NCBI GenBank assembly: GCA_023429365.1
Contig: JAEYVW010000262.1
Coordinates: forward strand, 1 to 17,212
Reading direction: 5' to 3'
Length of the DNA stretch: 17,212 nt
Source of the DNA: Bacteroidota bacterium
GTDB taxonomy: Bacteria > Bacteroidota > Bacteroidia > Chitinophagales > Chitinophagaceae
Shown here: positions 1-7,767 of the stretch, in pieces
Position numbering within the stretch: position 1 is the first letter of the stretch
How the letters are laid out: each line of letters begins with the position of its first letter
Program-made: the position numbers and the translations under genes
Notes under the pieces: model-generated
Database searches by the model: none
What the model was told of the DNA's origin: nothing
Seen by the model: the letters and a program-made list of their open reading frames with translations, nothing else

Positions 1-25
1 GATAAAGTATTTCGAGACCAGGAAA

Positions 26-115
26 TTGATGAAAATCCAATTGCGAATCGGTGGTCCATACATTTGATGAAAATACAATTATGTCATTGACTCAAACAGA
101 TAGATGAAATCCAAT
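26..115 (+). repeat. Three short direct repeats, about 38-bp period
   Basis: The 17-mer TTGATGAAAATCCAATT at 26-42 recurs with one mismatch (C to A) at 64-80. A shortened copy, GATGAAATCCAAT, sits at 103-115. The GATGAAA cores start at 28, 66 and 103, so the copies are spaced 38 and 37 bp apart. The spacers do not resemble each other. This could be a set of regulator-binding sites or the relic of a decayed tandem duplication. The copies are too few and too short for a CRISPR array. Confidence 0.45.
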
Positions 116-118
116 AAA

Positions 119-164
119 GCCCCATCAGGGCGGCGTTATGGTAGAGCCGTAGACACGCGTTATG
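119..164. repeat. Short G/C inverted repeat with flanking GCGTTATG copies
   Basis: GCCCC-ATCA-GGGC at 119-131 has complementary 4-base arms. It is followed by GCGTTATG at 133-140 and again at 157-164. The GCCCC...GGGCGGC..TATGGTAGAG style resembles short interspersed repeats found between genes in many Bacteroidota genomes. That resemblance is from memory and was not checked by search. Only one copy is visible in this window. Confidence 0.25.
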
Positions 165-320
165 AATAAGTCGCCTCGAATTAAGAATCCTATAGCCTCA
201 CCACGAGAAATTCAGTTTCATTTCAAACAGGATGCTGCGGTGAGCCCCAATTACTCATTATGCATTAATTTCACATCTATTAGATTGCCTGCCATCTTTT
301 CTTGACGACAAAATAATCGC

Positions 321-2972
321 ATGACAGCAGAACATCAGCGACTGGCGTTCAACGCCAGTAAAGCCATCCCATTGGAGCAATGGGGGCCATACCTGAGTGA
401 ACGCCAATGGGGGACCGTGCGTGAAGACTATAGCGTCTACGGGGATGCCTGGCATTATTTTCCATTTGATGACGCCCATAGCCGGGCTTATCTCTGGGGT
501 GAAGATGGCCTGGCTGGTATTTCCGATTACTTTGGGAACCTGTGTTTTTGCATCGCCCTGTGGAATGGGAAAGACCCTATTCTGAAAGAACGCCTGTTTG
601 GCCTTAGCAATCCCCAGGGCAATCATGGCGAGGATGTGAAGGAACTCTATTACTATCTCGACAACCTACCCACGCATTACTACATGGAATACCTGTACAA
701 GTACCCACAACAGGCATTTCCATACGACAAACTCCGGGAAGAGAATAAAAAGCTAAGCAAAAGCGACCCGGAGTATGAGATTCTTGATACGGGTATATTT
801 GATAATAACCAGTATTTCGATGTGCAGGTCAGCTATGCAAAGAAAGACGTGCAGGATATTTTTATCAGGATTGATATTACTAATCGTTATGGCAAAACCG
901 CGGAAATAACACTATTGCCAACATTGTGGTTTTATAATCGCTGGGCACAGGGCACTTTAAAACAAAAACCTGAGCTTAGTTATGTCAATAAAAGTACAAT
1001 CAGAGCCCGCCATGAGCGCATAGAGGATTATTATTTTTATTTTCAGCCTACAGATAAATGTTTGTTTACAGAAAATGAAACAAACACGGAAAAGATATCC
1101 GGTGTTCCCAACCAGTCCATTTTTGTGAAAGATGCTTTCCATGATGCTATCATTCATGGACAAAATCTCGACGAACTCAAAGCAAAGGAATCAGGCACAA
1201 AATTTTCCCCGGTCTATAAAACCCGCATAGCGGCAGGAGCGACGAAATCTTTTTATTGTCGTATCAGTAAACAGTTTGATGAAAATCCATTTCCAAGGAA
1301 CTTTAAAGACATTTTCCGTTTACGGAAACAGGAGGCCGATGAGTTTTATGCGGCCATACTGCCGGATGGCCTGAGTGCAGACATGGCGCGGATACAGCGA
1401 CAGGCGCTGGCGGGCGTACTTTGGAGTAAACAGTATTATCATTTCGATGTGGAAGAATGGCTCCATGAGTCGGATGGCATCTCGCCGGTGAGCAATAACC
1501 GGCTCGGGGGTCGCAATAATGACTGGACACACCTGAAAAACCAGGACATCATCATGATGCCCGACAAATGGGAATATCCCTGGTATGCAGCCTGGGACCT
1601 GGCATTTCAATGTATTTCGATGGCTGTGGTGGATCCCACATTTGCCAAGCACCAGTTGTCGCTGGTGATGCGCGAGTGGTATATGAAACCCGATGGACAA
1701 TTGCCAGCCTATGAATGGAACTTCAGTGACGTCAACCCGCCTGTACAGGCCTGGGCGGCAATGCAGGTGTATCATATTGAAAAAAAGCAGAAGGGCAAGG
1801 GCGATATCAATTTTTTAAAAAAGGTTTTCCATAAGTTACTGATCAATTTCACCTGGTGGATCAATCGCAAAGACGTACATGGCAATAATATCTTCGAGGG
1901 CGGCTTCCTTGGATTGGATAATATCGGGGTTTTCAACAGAAGTTTTCATTTTCCCGGGGAAGTGCAACTGGAGCAGGCCGATGGAACAAGTTGGATGGGT
2001 ACGTATGCACTCGATATGATGGACATGGCCATCGAGATCGCGATGGAAGACCAGTCGTTTGAAGATACCGCCACGAAATTTTTTGAGCATTTTGTGTTGA
2101 TCGCTGAATCTTTGAATCAGCACGGGTTGTGGAACGAAGAAGACAAATTCTTTTATGACGTGCTTTGCGTTGCCGGCAGCGACCCGGTCCCGCTCCGGAT
2201 CCAGTCCATCGTGGGTGTTACCTCGCTTTATGCCGTGTCAACAATCAGCAAGAATGTGCTTGACAAACTCGCGGATTTTAAAAAGAGGATCACCTGGTTT
2301 GAAAATTATCGCAAAAAAAACAACAAATTTTGGCCCAACGAGGAGCGGAGTGAAGACGGGGAAATACTGATGTCACTGATCCCTCGCGAAAGGCTGATAG
2401 ACATGCTAAAGCCTCTGCTCGATGAAAATGGTTTCCTTTCTGATGGCGGTATTCGGGCTTTGTCGAAATACCATGAAGAAAAGCCATATTCTGTGACGGT
2501 AGACGGTAATATTTATAGCATCCGGTATGATCCCGGCGATTCGACATCAGATATGTTTGGCGGCAATTCCAACTGGCGTGGCCCGGTTTGGATGCCTATC
2601 AATTACCTGATCATTCAGTCCATCCGTAAGTATGGAGAGTTCTACGGCGATACCCTGCTAATCGAGTATCCGACAGGATCCGGAAGAAAAATAAATCTGA
2701 AAGAGGTAGCCAACGAATTGACCAAAAGAGTGATCAGCTTATTTCAGAAAGACAGGGATGGCAACCGGCGGCTTTATGGTAAATACAGCTGGTTTTACCG
2801 TCAACCCGGTAATGAACACCTGATTACGTTTTATGAATATTTCCATGGTGATACCGGAAGGGGACTGGGGGCCAGTCATCAAACGGGATGGACTGCCCTG
2901 GTAGCCGAACTGATCAGTGAGTATGGCGATTATACTTTAAATACCAAACCCAATATCTATAGCCCAACCTGA
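321..2972 (+). CDS. GH63/MGH1-like glucosidase family protein
   Basis: This 883-aa protein has no signal peptide and is probably cytoplasmic. It belongs to the large 'glucosidase' group related to glycoside hydrolase family 63 and bacterial mannosylglycerate/glucosylglycerate hydrolases, which hydrolyse alpha-glycosidic bonds with inversion. The N-terminus (MTAEHQRL, then WGPYLSERQWGTVREDYS at about 21-38, GEDGLAGISD at 60-69 and DPILKERLFGL at 85-95) is highly characteristic and supports the ATG at 321. Residues ~1-330 form a beta-rich N-terminal domain. Residues ~340-870 form the (alpha/alpha)6-barrel catalytic part. By analogy with GH63, D426 in PWYAAWDLAFQ is the likely general acid, and E839 in FYEYFHGDTGRGLG, just before SHQTGWTALV, the likely base. 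Length is normal for this subgroup and about twice that of the characterised mannosylglycerate hydrolases. The gene stands alone, 114 bp before the next operon. The natural substrate of this long form is unknown to me. Confidence 0.9.
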   Translation: MTAEHQRLAFNASKAIPLEQWGPYLSERQWGTVREDYSVYGDAWHYFPFDDAHSRAYLWGEDGLAGISDYFGNLCFCIALWNGKDPILKERLFGLSNPQGNHGEDVKELYYYLDNLPTHYYMEYLYKYPQQAFPYDKLREENKKLSKSDPEYEILDTGIFDNNQYFDVQVSYAKKDVQDIFIRIDITNRYGKTAEITLLPTLWFYNRWAQGTLKQKPELSYVNKSTIRARHERIEDYYFYFQPTDKCLFTENETNTEKISGVPNQSIFVKDAFHDAIIHGQNLDELKAKESGTKFSPVYKTRIAAGATKSFYCRISKQFDENPFPRNFKDIFRLRKQEADEFYAAILPDGLSADMARIQRQALAGVLWSKQYYHFDVEEWLHESDGISPVSNNRLGGRNNDWTHLKNQDIIMMPDKWEYPWYAAWDLAFQCISMAVVDPTFAKHQLSLVMREWYMKPDGQLPAYEWNFSDVNPPVQAWAAMQVYHIEKKQKGKGDINFLKKVFHKLLINFTWWINRKDVHGNNIFEGGFLGLDNIGVFNRSFHFPGEVQLEQADGTSWMGTYALDMMDMAIEIAMEDQSFEDTATKFFEHFVLIAESLNQHGLWNEEDKFFYDVLCVAGSDPVPLRIQSIVGVTSLYAVSTISKNVLDKLADFKKRITWFENYRKKNNKFWPNEERSEDGEILMSLIPRERLIDMLKPLLDENGFLSDGGIRALSKYHEEKPYSVTVDGNIYSIRYDPGDSTSDMFGGNSNWRGPVWMPINYLIIQSIRKYGEFYGDTLLIEYPTGSGRKINLKEVANELTKRVISLFQKDRDGNRRLYGKYSWFYRQPGNEHLITFYEYFHGDTGRGLGASHQTGWTALVAELISEYGDYTLNTKPNIYSPT

Positions 2973-3028
2973 TCGGCTAACATCTGCTGTTTAGGATTGT
3001 TTTCTGGTTTATTTTATAAACGGGACGT

Positions 3029-3055
3029 TTTGTATTTTGCGGAACTGTAGATTTG
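3029..3055 (+). promoter_or_regulatory. Candidate Bacteroidota-type promoter
   Basis: TAGATTTG at 3048-3055 matches the Bacteroidota -7 element TAnnTTTG exactly. TTTG at 3029-3032 could serve as the -33 element, but the 15-bp spacer is shorter than the usual 17-23. Transcription would start around 3062, about 25 bases before the ATG at 3087, and would drive the four-gene operon. This is a pattern match only. Confidence 0.35.
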
Positions 3056-3086
3056 CCGGCGGCCTGATTAATTTTTTAAAAATTTC

Positions 3087-3794
3087 ATGAAAAGACTAAC
3101 TGCTCTCCTGTCAATTATTATTCTGACAGAGGCAAGCGGGCAAAACCTGCAGCCTCCTTTACTTAAACCGGGCGCTGATACGGCACGCGGACTCTATTTC
3201 AAAGCCCTTGACGAAACCCTGCCCATACACAATGGCCGGGTATTTTATGGGTACCCCGGCGTACTGGAAACAGCATTCTATCCGGAAAGCGGGTGGTACC
3301 AGGGTTCTGTCTTGTATGACGGCATATGGTATCGCGATGTACAGATCATGTATGATACCTATATGGACGAAGTGGTACTGTTGCATCCCCAGGGCACGCC
3401 ATTGAGATTGATAGGTGAGAGAATACAAAAATTCGAATATGCCGGACTTTTTTTTGAACGCCTTGGCCCTGAGACGGATCCCCAATTGAAAAGCGGGTTT
3501 TACCAGCGTGCCATTGATGGGCCGTTAACGATTTATGTAAAACGCACCCGTAAGATCGAAGAAAATATCGTAGACCTGGCCATTGAACGCAAGTTTGTCA
3601 ACACTTACCTGTACTACGCCTTAAAAGACAGTAAATATACCGCCATCGGCAAGCAAAAATCCATGTTGGAACTGGTGAGGGATAAGCGGCAGGGTGTCGT
3701 GCGCCATCTCAAGCAACAAAATCTGAAGTATAGAAGAAACCGGGATAAGGCCATCATGGAAATTGCAGCTTTTTATAACCAATCACCTAACTAA
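3087..3794 (+). CDS. Exported protein of unknown function (235 aa)
   Basis: I do not recognise a named family. The protein begins with a plausible signal peptide (MKRLTALLSIIILTEASGQ; cleavage near residue 18-19), so it should enter the periplasm or reach the outer membrane. The mature part is rich in Tyr and short beta-prone segments (for example GWYQGSVLYDGIWYRDVQIMY at about 70-90). It ends in a strongly basic, probably helical tail (residues ~190-226, with many Lys/Arg such as KQQNLKYRRNRDK). No lipobox or catalytic motif is evident. The stop codon is only 4 bp from the start of the TonB-dependent receptor gene, so the two are almost certainly co-transcribed and probably translationally coupled. 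A role as a partner of the receptor is inferred from position only. The start follows an A/T-rich leader without a Shine-Dalgarno sequence. Confidence 0.8.
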   Translation: MKRLTALLSIIILTEASGQNLQPPLLKPGADTARGLYFKALDETLPIHNGRVFYGYPGVLETAFYPESGWYQGSVLYDGIWYRDVQIMYDTYMDEVVLLHPQGTPLRLIGERIQKFEYAGLFFERLGPETDPQLKSGFYQRAIDGPLTIYVKRTRKIEENIVDLAIERKFVNTYLYYALKDSKYTAIGKQKSMLELVRDKRQGVVRHLKQQNLKYRRNRDKAIMEIAAFYNQSPN

Positions 3795-3798
3795 CGCG

Positions 3799-6564
3799 AT
3801 GAAAAAATTTCTGGCTTTTTCCTTTTCAATATTTATGACGGTACTGGTTTGTTGCGGCCAGGAAAAGAAAGATCCATTGGTCAGCGGTACATTCACAAAC
3901 CTGACCTGGGAACAGTTTTTTAAGCAACTCGAATCAAAGGCGCCCTGCTATTTTTATTATGATATCAACCAGCTCGATTCTACGCTTGTAAACATTGAAG
4001 TGAAAGACGAGCCTTTGTCTTCCGTTCTTGATAAGGCTTTAAAAAATTCAGGTCTGTTATTTTCTATCGATGACAACAACCGGGTTTATATCACCAAAAA
4101 CATTCGCGTCATCACGCACCTGCCCCAGGGATTTTTTCCGGCCACCAGCCAACAACAGCCCGGCTGGGTGGTAAGAGACAGCGTGGTGGACTATGGACTT
4201 GAGTTGAAGAAAGAGAGGGCAGTGACTTCCGAAAGTAAACTATATGAGATTGGCACCAAAACCAACACCATGCGAGGAACCGCGATCATGACTGGTACGA
4301 TCCGTAATGCGAAGACCGGTGAGCCTGTTATCAACGCATCTGTGTTCATTGATAATGCCATTGCCACTGTCACCGACGCATATGGCAACTACTCGCTGTC
4401 GGTGCCTGCGGGTAAACATACTTTGAATATCATGGGTATTGGTATGAAGGATACCAAGCTCCAGCTGGCTGTATATTCTGATGGCAAATTGGACATAGAC
4501 ATGCGTGAAACCGTTACGACCTTGAAAGAGGTTATCGTGTCATCCAAGAAAACGATCAACATCAATCGCGTGCAGATGGGCGTGGAAAGGCTGAGCATTG
4601 ATAATATCAAAAGAGTGCCTTCTGTATTTGGTGAAGCTGATGTGCTACGGGTGATCACCAGTCTACCAGGTGTAAAAACGGTGGGCGAAGCCAGTACTGG
4701 TTTCAATGTACGGGGCGGCTCGGCTGATCAGAACCTGATACTTTTCAATGATGCTACCATTTACAATCCCTCGCATTTCTTTGGGATGTTTTCGGCATTC
4801 AACCCTGAGATCATCAAAGATGTTGAGTTGTACAAAAGCAGTATACCCGCCCGTTTTGGTGGTCGCCTGGCATCGGTACTCGATATCAACAGTCGCGAAG
4901 GAAATAAAAAGAATTATACAGGTTCCGCCGGTATTGGTGTTGTAACCAGCCGCGTGCACCTCGAAGGTCCAATTGCTAAAGACAGGACCTCATTTATATT
5001 CGGCGCCCGGAGTACCTATGCCAATTGGCTGTTGGGTCTCCTGCCCACGGAGTATGAAGACAGCAGGGCCTCTTTCCAGGATGTAAACCTTGGTATAAGT
5101 CACCGGATCGACAGCAGTAATAATCTTTATTTCTCCGGGTATTTCAGTAATGATCGTTTTGCCCTCGATAGCGATACGACTTATGGTTACAGCAACAGGA
5201 ACTTTTCGGTAAAATGGGTCCATAAGTTTAGCAATCGCCTGAATCTCGCGTTCACGACAGGATATGATGGTTACCAGTACAAAGTATTCCGTGAAGAAGA
5301 TAAGGAAACGGCTTTCAAGTTACAGTTTGGTATTCGCCAGTTCCATGGAAAGGCTGATTTCGTGTATTACCTGAGCCAGCAACATGGTTTCGATTTTGGT
5401 TTAAGCAGTATTCATTACAGGTTGCAACCCGGATCCTATACGCCATTTGACAATAACTCAGTTATTCTGCCTGATGTGGTGGAGGATGAGCAGGCGCTGG
5501 AAAGTGCTGCCTACCTGACCCATCGCTTCAATCCAACCAACAGGCTGGCGATCAGTACAGGCATCCGTTTTTCAATGTTCAACTACCTGGGTCCGCAGTC
5601 GATTAATTATTATGCGGAAGGCTTGCCTAAGACCGAAGTAAACCTGCTGGAGACAAAGAATCACAAAAAAGGAGAGTTTATAAAGAACTATGCCGGACCA
5701 GAGTATAGGTTCTCCATACGTTACGCATTCACCCAAAGCTTTTCTGCCAAAGCAGCATACAACTCCCAACGACAGTATATTCATATGTTGTCCAACACCA
5801 CCGCTATTGCGCCCACGGATATTTGGAAGTTGAGTGATCCAAATATCAAACCTCAGGAGGGCGACCAGGTATCATTTGGATTGTATAAGAATTTCAAATC
5901 AAACACCATCGAAACCTCGGTGGAAGTGTACTACAAGCGTATAGAAAATTATCTTGATTACAAACCTGGTGCAAAACTCCTGTTGAACCACACGATCGAA
6001 ACTGATGTGATCAATACCAAAGGCAAAGCTTATGGTATGGAAGTGTTGATCAAGAAGCCCGGTGGTAAAGTGAATGGCTGGATCAGCTATACTTATTCAA
6101 GGATTAAGTTGAGAACAAATGAGGATGACCCGGATTTCCAGGTCAACAAAGGAGAGTATTACCCTGCTAACTACGACAAGCCGCATGATGTGACCCTGGC
6201 CGGTAATTTCCGGGTCAATCACCGCTTTAGTATATCAGTGAATTCAACATACAGTACCGGTCGCCCGATTACACTTCCGATTGGACGGTACTACTATGCC
6301 GGTTCGGAGCGTGTGCTTTATTCTGAGCGTAATTCACACCGGATACCTGATTATATAAGGACTGATTTTTCACTGAATATAGATGGTAACCATAAGGTGA
6401 ACCAAAAAACACATAACTCCTGGACCGTGGGTGTTTACAACCTGCTTGGTCGTAAGAACCCTTATTCAGTTTATTTCACTTCACAAAATGGTCGTGTGAA
6501 AGGATATAAGTTTTCCATATTCGGAAGCATGCTGCCTTTTGTGAATTTCAACATCCGGTTTTAA
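3799..6564 (+). CDS. TonB-dependent receptor with STN domain
   Basis: This outer-membrane receptor imports an unidentified ligand using energy from TonB-ExbBD. I start it at the ATG at 3799 (921 aa), where MKKFLAFSFSIFMTVLVCCG gives a signal peptide. An upstream extension to 3763 would need a TTG start and would overlap the preceding gene. Domains in order: an STN domain at ~29-100, normally used for signalling to an anti-sigma factor; a carboxypeptidase-regulatory-like beta-sandwich at ~164-237 (TGTIRNAKTGEPVINASVFI); a plug at ~255-365, including ADVLRVITSLPGV and GFNVRGGSADQNLILFND; then a beta-barrel to the C-terminus, ending in aromatic PFVNFNIRF as expected for barrel insertion. It is followed 23 bp later by a DUF4249 lipoprotein gene, a pairing recurrent in Bacteroidota. 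No FecR or ECF sigma gene lies nearby, so the STN partner must be elsewhere or absent. The ligand is unknown. Confidence 0.93.
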   Translation: MKKFLAFSFSIFMTVLVCCGQEKKDPLVSGTFTNLTWEQFFKQLESKAPCYFYYDINQLDSTLVNIEVKDEPLSSVLDKALKNSGLLFSIDDNNRVYITKNIRVITHLPQGFFPATSQQQPGWVVRDSVVDYGLELKKERAVTSESKLYEIGTKTNTMRGTAIMTGTIRNAKTGEPVINASVFIDNAIATVTDAYGNYSLSVPAGKHTLNIMGIGMKDTKLQLAVYSDGKLDIDMRETVTTLKEVIVSSKKTININRVQMGVERLSIDNIKRVPSVFGEADVLRVITSLPGVKTVGEASTGFNVRGGSADQNLILFNDATIYNPSHFFGMFSAFNPEIIKDVELYKSSIPARFGGRLASVLDINSREGNKKNYTGSAGIGVVTSRVHLEGPIAKDRTSFIFGARSTYANWLLGLLPTEYEDSRASFQDVNLGISHRIDSSNNLYFSGYFSNDRFALDSDTTYGYSNRNFSVKWVHKFSNRLNLAFTTGYDGYQYKVFREEDKETAFKLQFGIRQFHGKADFVYYLSQQHGFDFGLSSIHYRLQPGSYTPFDNNSVILPDVVEDEQALESAAYLTHRFNPTNRLAISTGIRFSMFNYLGPQSINYYAEGLPKTEVNLLETKNHKKGEFIKNYAGPEYRFSIRYAFTQSFSAKAAYNSQRQYIHMLSNTTAIAPTDIWKLSDPNIKPQEGDQVSFGLYKNFKSNTIETSVEVYYKRIENYLDYKPGAKLLLNHTIETDVINTKGKAYGMEVLIKKPGGKVNGWISYTYSRIKLRTNEDDPDFQVNKGEYYPANYDKPHDVTLAGNFRVNHRFSISVNSTYSTGRPITLPIGRYYYAGSERVLYSERNSHRIPDYIRTDFSLNIDGNHKVNQKTHNSWTVGVYNLLGRKNPYSVYFTSQNGRVKGYKFSIFGSMLPFVNFNIRF

Positions 6565-6587
6565 AAATTTAGAATAAAAGAAGACTA

Positions 6588-7721
6588 ATGATTCGTTTAC
6601 AGTTTATACTAGCCTGCCTGATCATCATTGCCGGCGTTGGTTGCAAGGAAATTTATAAGCCAGATATCATTTCTGCCAGTGATAACTTCCTGGTGGTAGA
6701 GGGTGTTTTGAATGCAGGCACTGGCCCTACCGAGCTTCGGTTGACGCGTACGTTCAAACTTGACGATAGCGCGAGGCTGCGTGGAGAACTCAATGCATTT
6801 GTGGTAGTGGAAGGGAAGGACAATTCGGTTAAACCACTTACAAGCACGGGCAACGGATTTTATGCATCACCGGGGTTAAACCTGACGATCAACCAGGAGT
6901 ATCGTGTAAGAATTAATACCACCGATGGTAAGGAATATGTATCTGATTATGTTGTAGCTACCCAAACACCAGCAATCGACAGCCTTGGCTGGACGCGTGA
7001 TGAAGATGGAGTAACAATTCATGTGAACACCCATGACCCAACCGGGAATACACGATATTATCGTTGGGACTACGACGAAACCTGGGAGATCAGGACATTT
7101 TATTTCTCTGAGTTTATGTATGTTGACAGTGTTGTTTATCCGCGTACTGTTAGTGATTATGTTAGTACTTGCTGGAAGTATGGGTTCTCCCACCAGATAC
7201 TGATCGGTTCATCAGCGAGCCTGGGTTCTGACAATATTTATCGCGCGAGACTTGGCTTTTTTGCGAATGGAGATGAGAGACTGGCTATCCGGTATAGTGC
7301 CCTTGTTCGACAATATGCCCTGGATAAAGCAGGCTACGAGTTTTACGAACTGATGCGAAAGAATACGGAAAGCCTGGGAAGCATTTTTGATGCACAACCA
7401 TCGGAGCAAAGAGGGAATTTTCAGTGCGTGACAAATCCTGGCGAACTGGTGATCGGTTACCTGTCCGCTGTTACTGTAGAAGAGAAAAGAATGTTTATCG
7501 CCAGTCATGAATTGCCATTTTGGAGATTTGTAGAGGATTGTCCCGAGGTACTCGTGAAAAACGATGTCGATAGTATCCAGGAAGCATATAACTCCGGGGG
7601 GTCTATCTATGCTGCGGTTTACAACAATTTTGGAGACATATCTCACTATAAAATGTCGAGACAAACTTGCGTGGAATGCCCGGCAAGAGGCGGCTCGCTA
7701 ATAAAACCTTCCTATTGGTAA
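6588..7721 (+). CDS. DUF4249 family lipoprotein
   Basis: This 377-aa protein has a lipoprotein signal peptide (MIRLQFILACLIIIAGVGC; lipid-modified Cys19). Its body matches the DUF4249 family as I know it: IYKPDII...FLVVEGVLNAGTGPTELRLTR near the N-terminus, then YRVRINTTDGKEYVSD at ~93-108, and a closing C-x2-C segment (CVECPARGGSLIKPSYW) typical of the family. DUF4249 proteins occur directly after TonB-dependent receptors in Bacteroidota and probably act as their outer-membrane partner, in the way SusD-type lipoproteins partner SusC, but the function is not established. The 23-bp gap to the receptor gene and 46 bp to the next gene indicate one operon. The substrate cannot be inferred. Confidence 0.9.
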   Translation: MIRLQFILACLIIIAGVGCKEIYKPDIISASDNFLVVEGVLNAGTGPTELRLTRTFKLDDSARLRGELNAFVVVEGKDNSVKPLTSTGNGFYASPGLNLTINQEYRVRINTTDGKEYVSDYVVATQTPAIDSLGWTRDEDGVTIHVNTHDPTGNTRYYRWDYDETWEIRTFYFSEFMYVDSVVYPRTVSDYVSTCWKYGFSHQILIGSSASLGSDNIYRARLGFFANGDERLAIRYSALVRQYALDKAGYEFYELMRKNTESLGSIFDAQPSEQRGNFQCVTNPGELVIGYLSAVTVEEKRMFIASHELPFWRFVEDCPEVLVKNDVDSIQEAYNSGGSIYAAVYNNFGDISHYKMSRQTCVECPARGGSLIKPSYW

Positions 7722-7767
7722 GAAAGACCGATCCCTGGCAGATATAATTTTTTCGTTACAAACAAAG

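Larger units (their letters stand above)
1..320. other. Non-coding region upstream of the glucosidase-like gene
   Basis: No convincing coding sequence is visible here. The stretch holds three related short motifs (first 26-42, last 103-115) and a small G/C inverted repeat at 119-131, listed separately. The last ~80 bases before the start codon at 321 are A/T-rich, as is common before Bacteroidota genes. I found no clean match to the Bacteroidota promoter pattern (TTTG, then TAnnTTTG). The closest is TAGATTGC within about 45 bases of the start, which is too degenerate to call. Confidence 0.6.

Noticed and set aside
26..115. CRISPR array
   Set aside because: Only three imperfect short copies, no typical palindromic repeat and no cas genes.
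3763..3798. Extended receptor start at TTG 3763
   Set aside because: It would overlap the preceding gene and add non-signal residues before MKKFLAFSF; the ATG at 3799, 4 bp after the previous stop, is far better.
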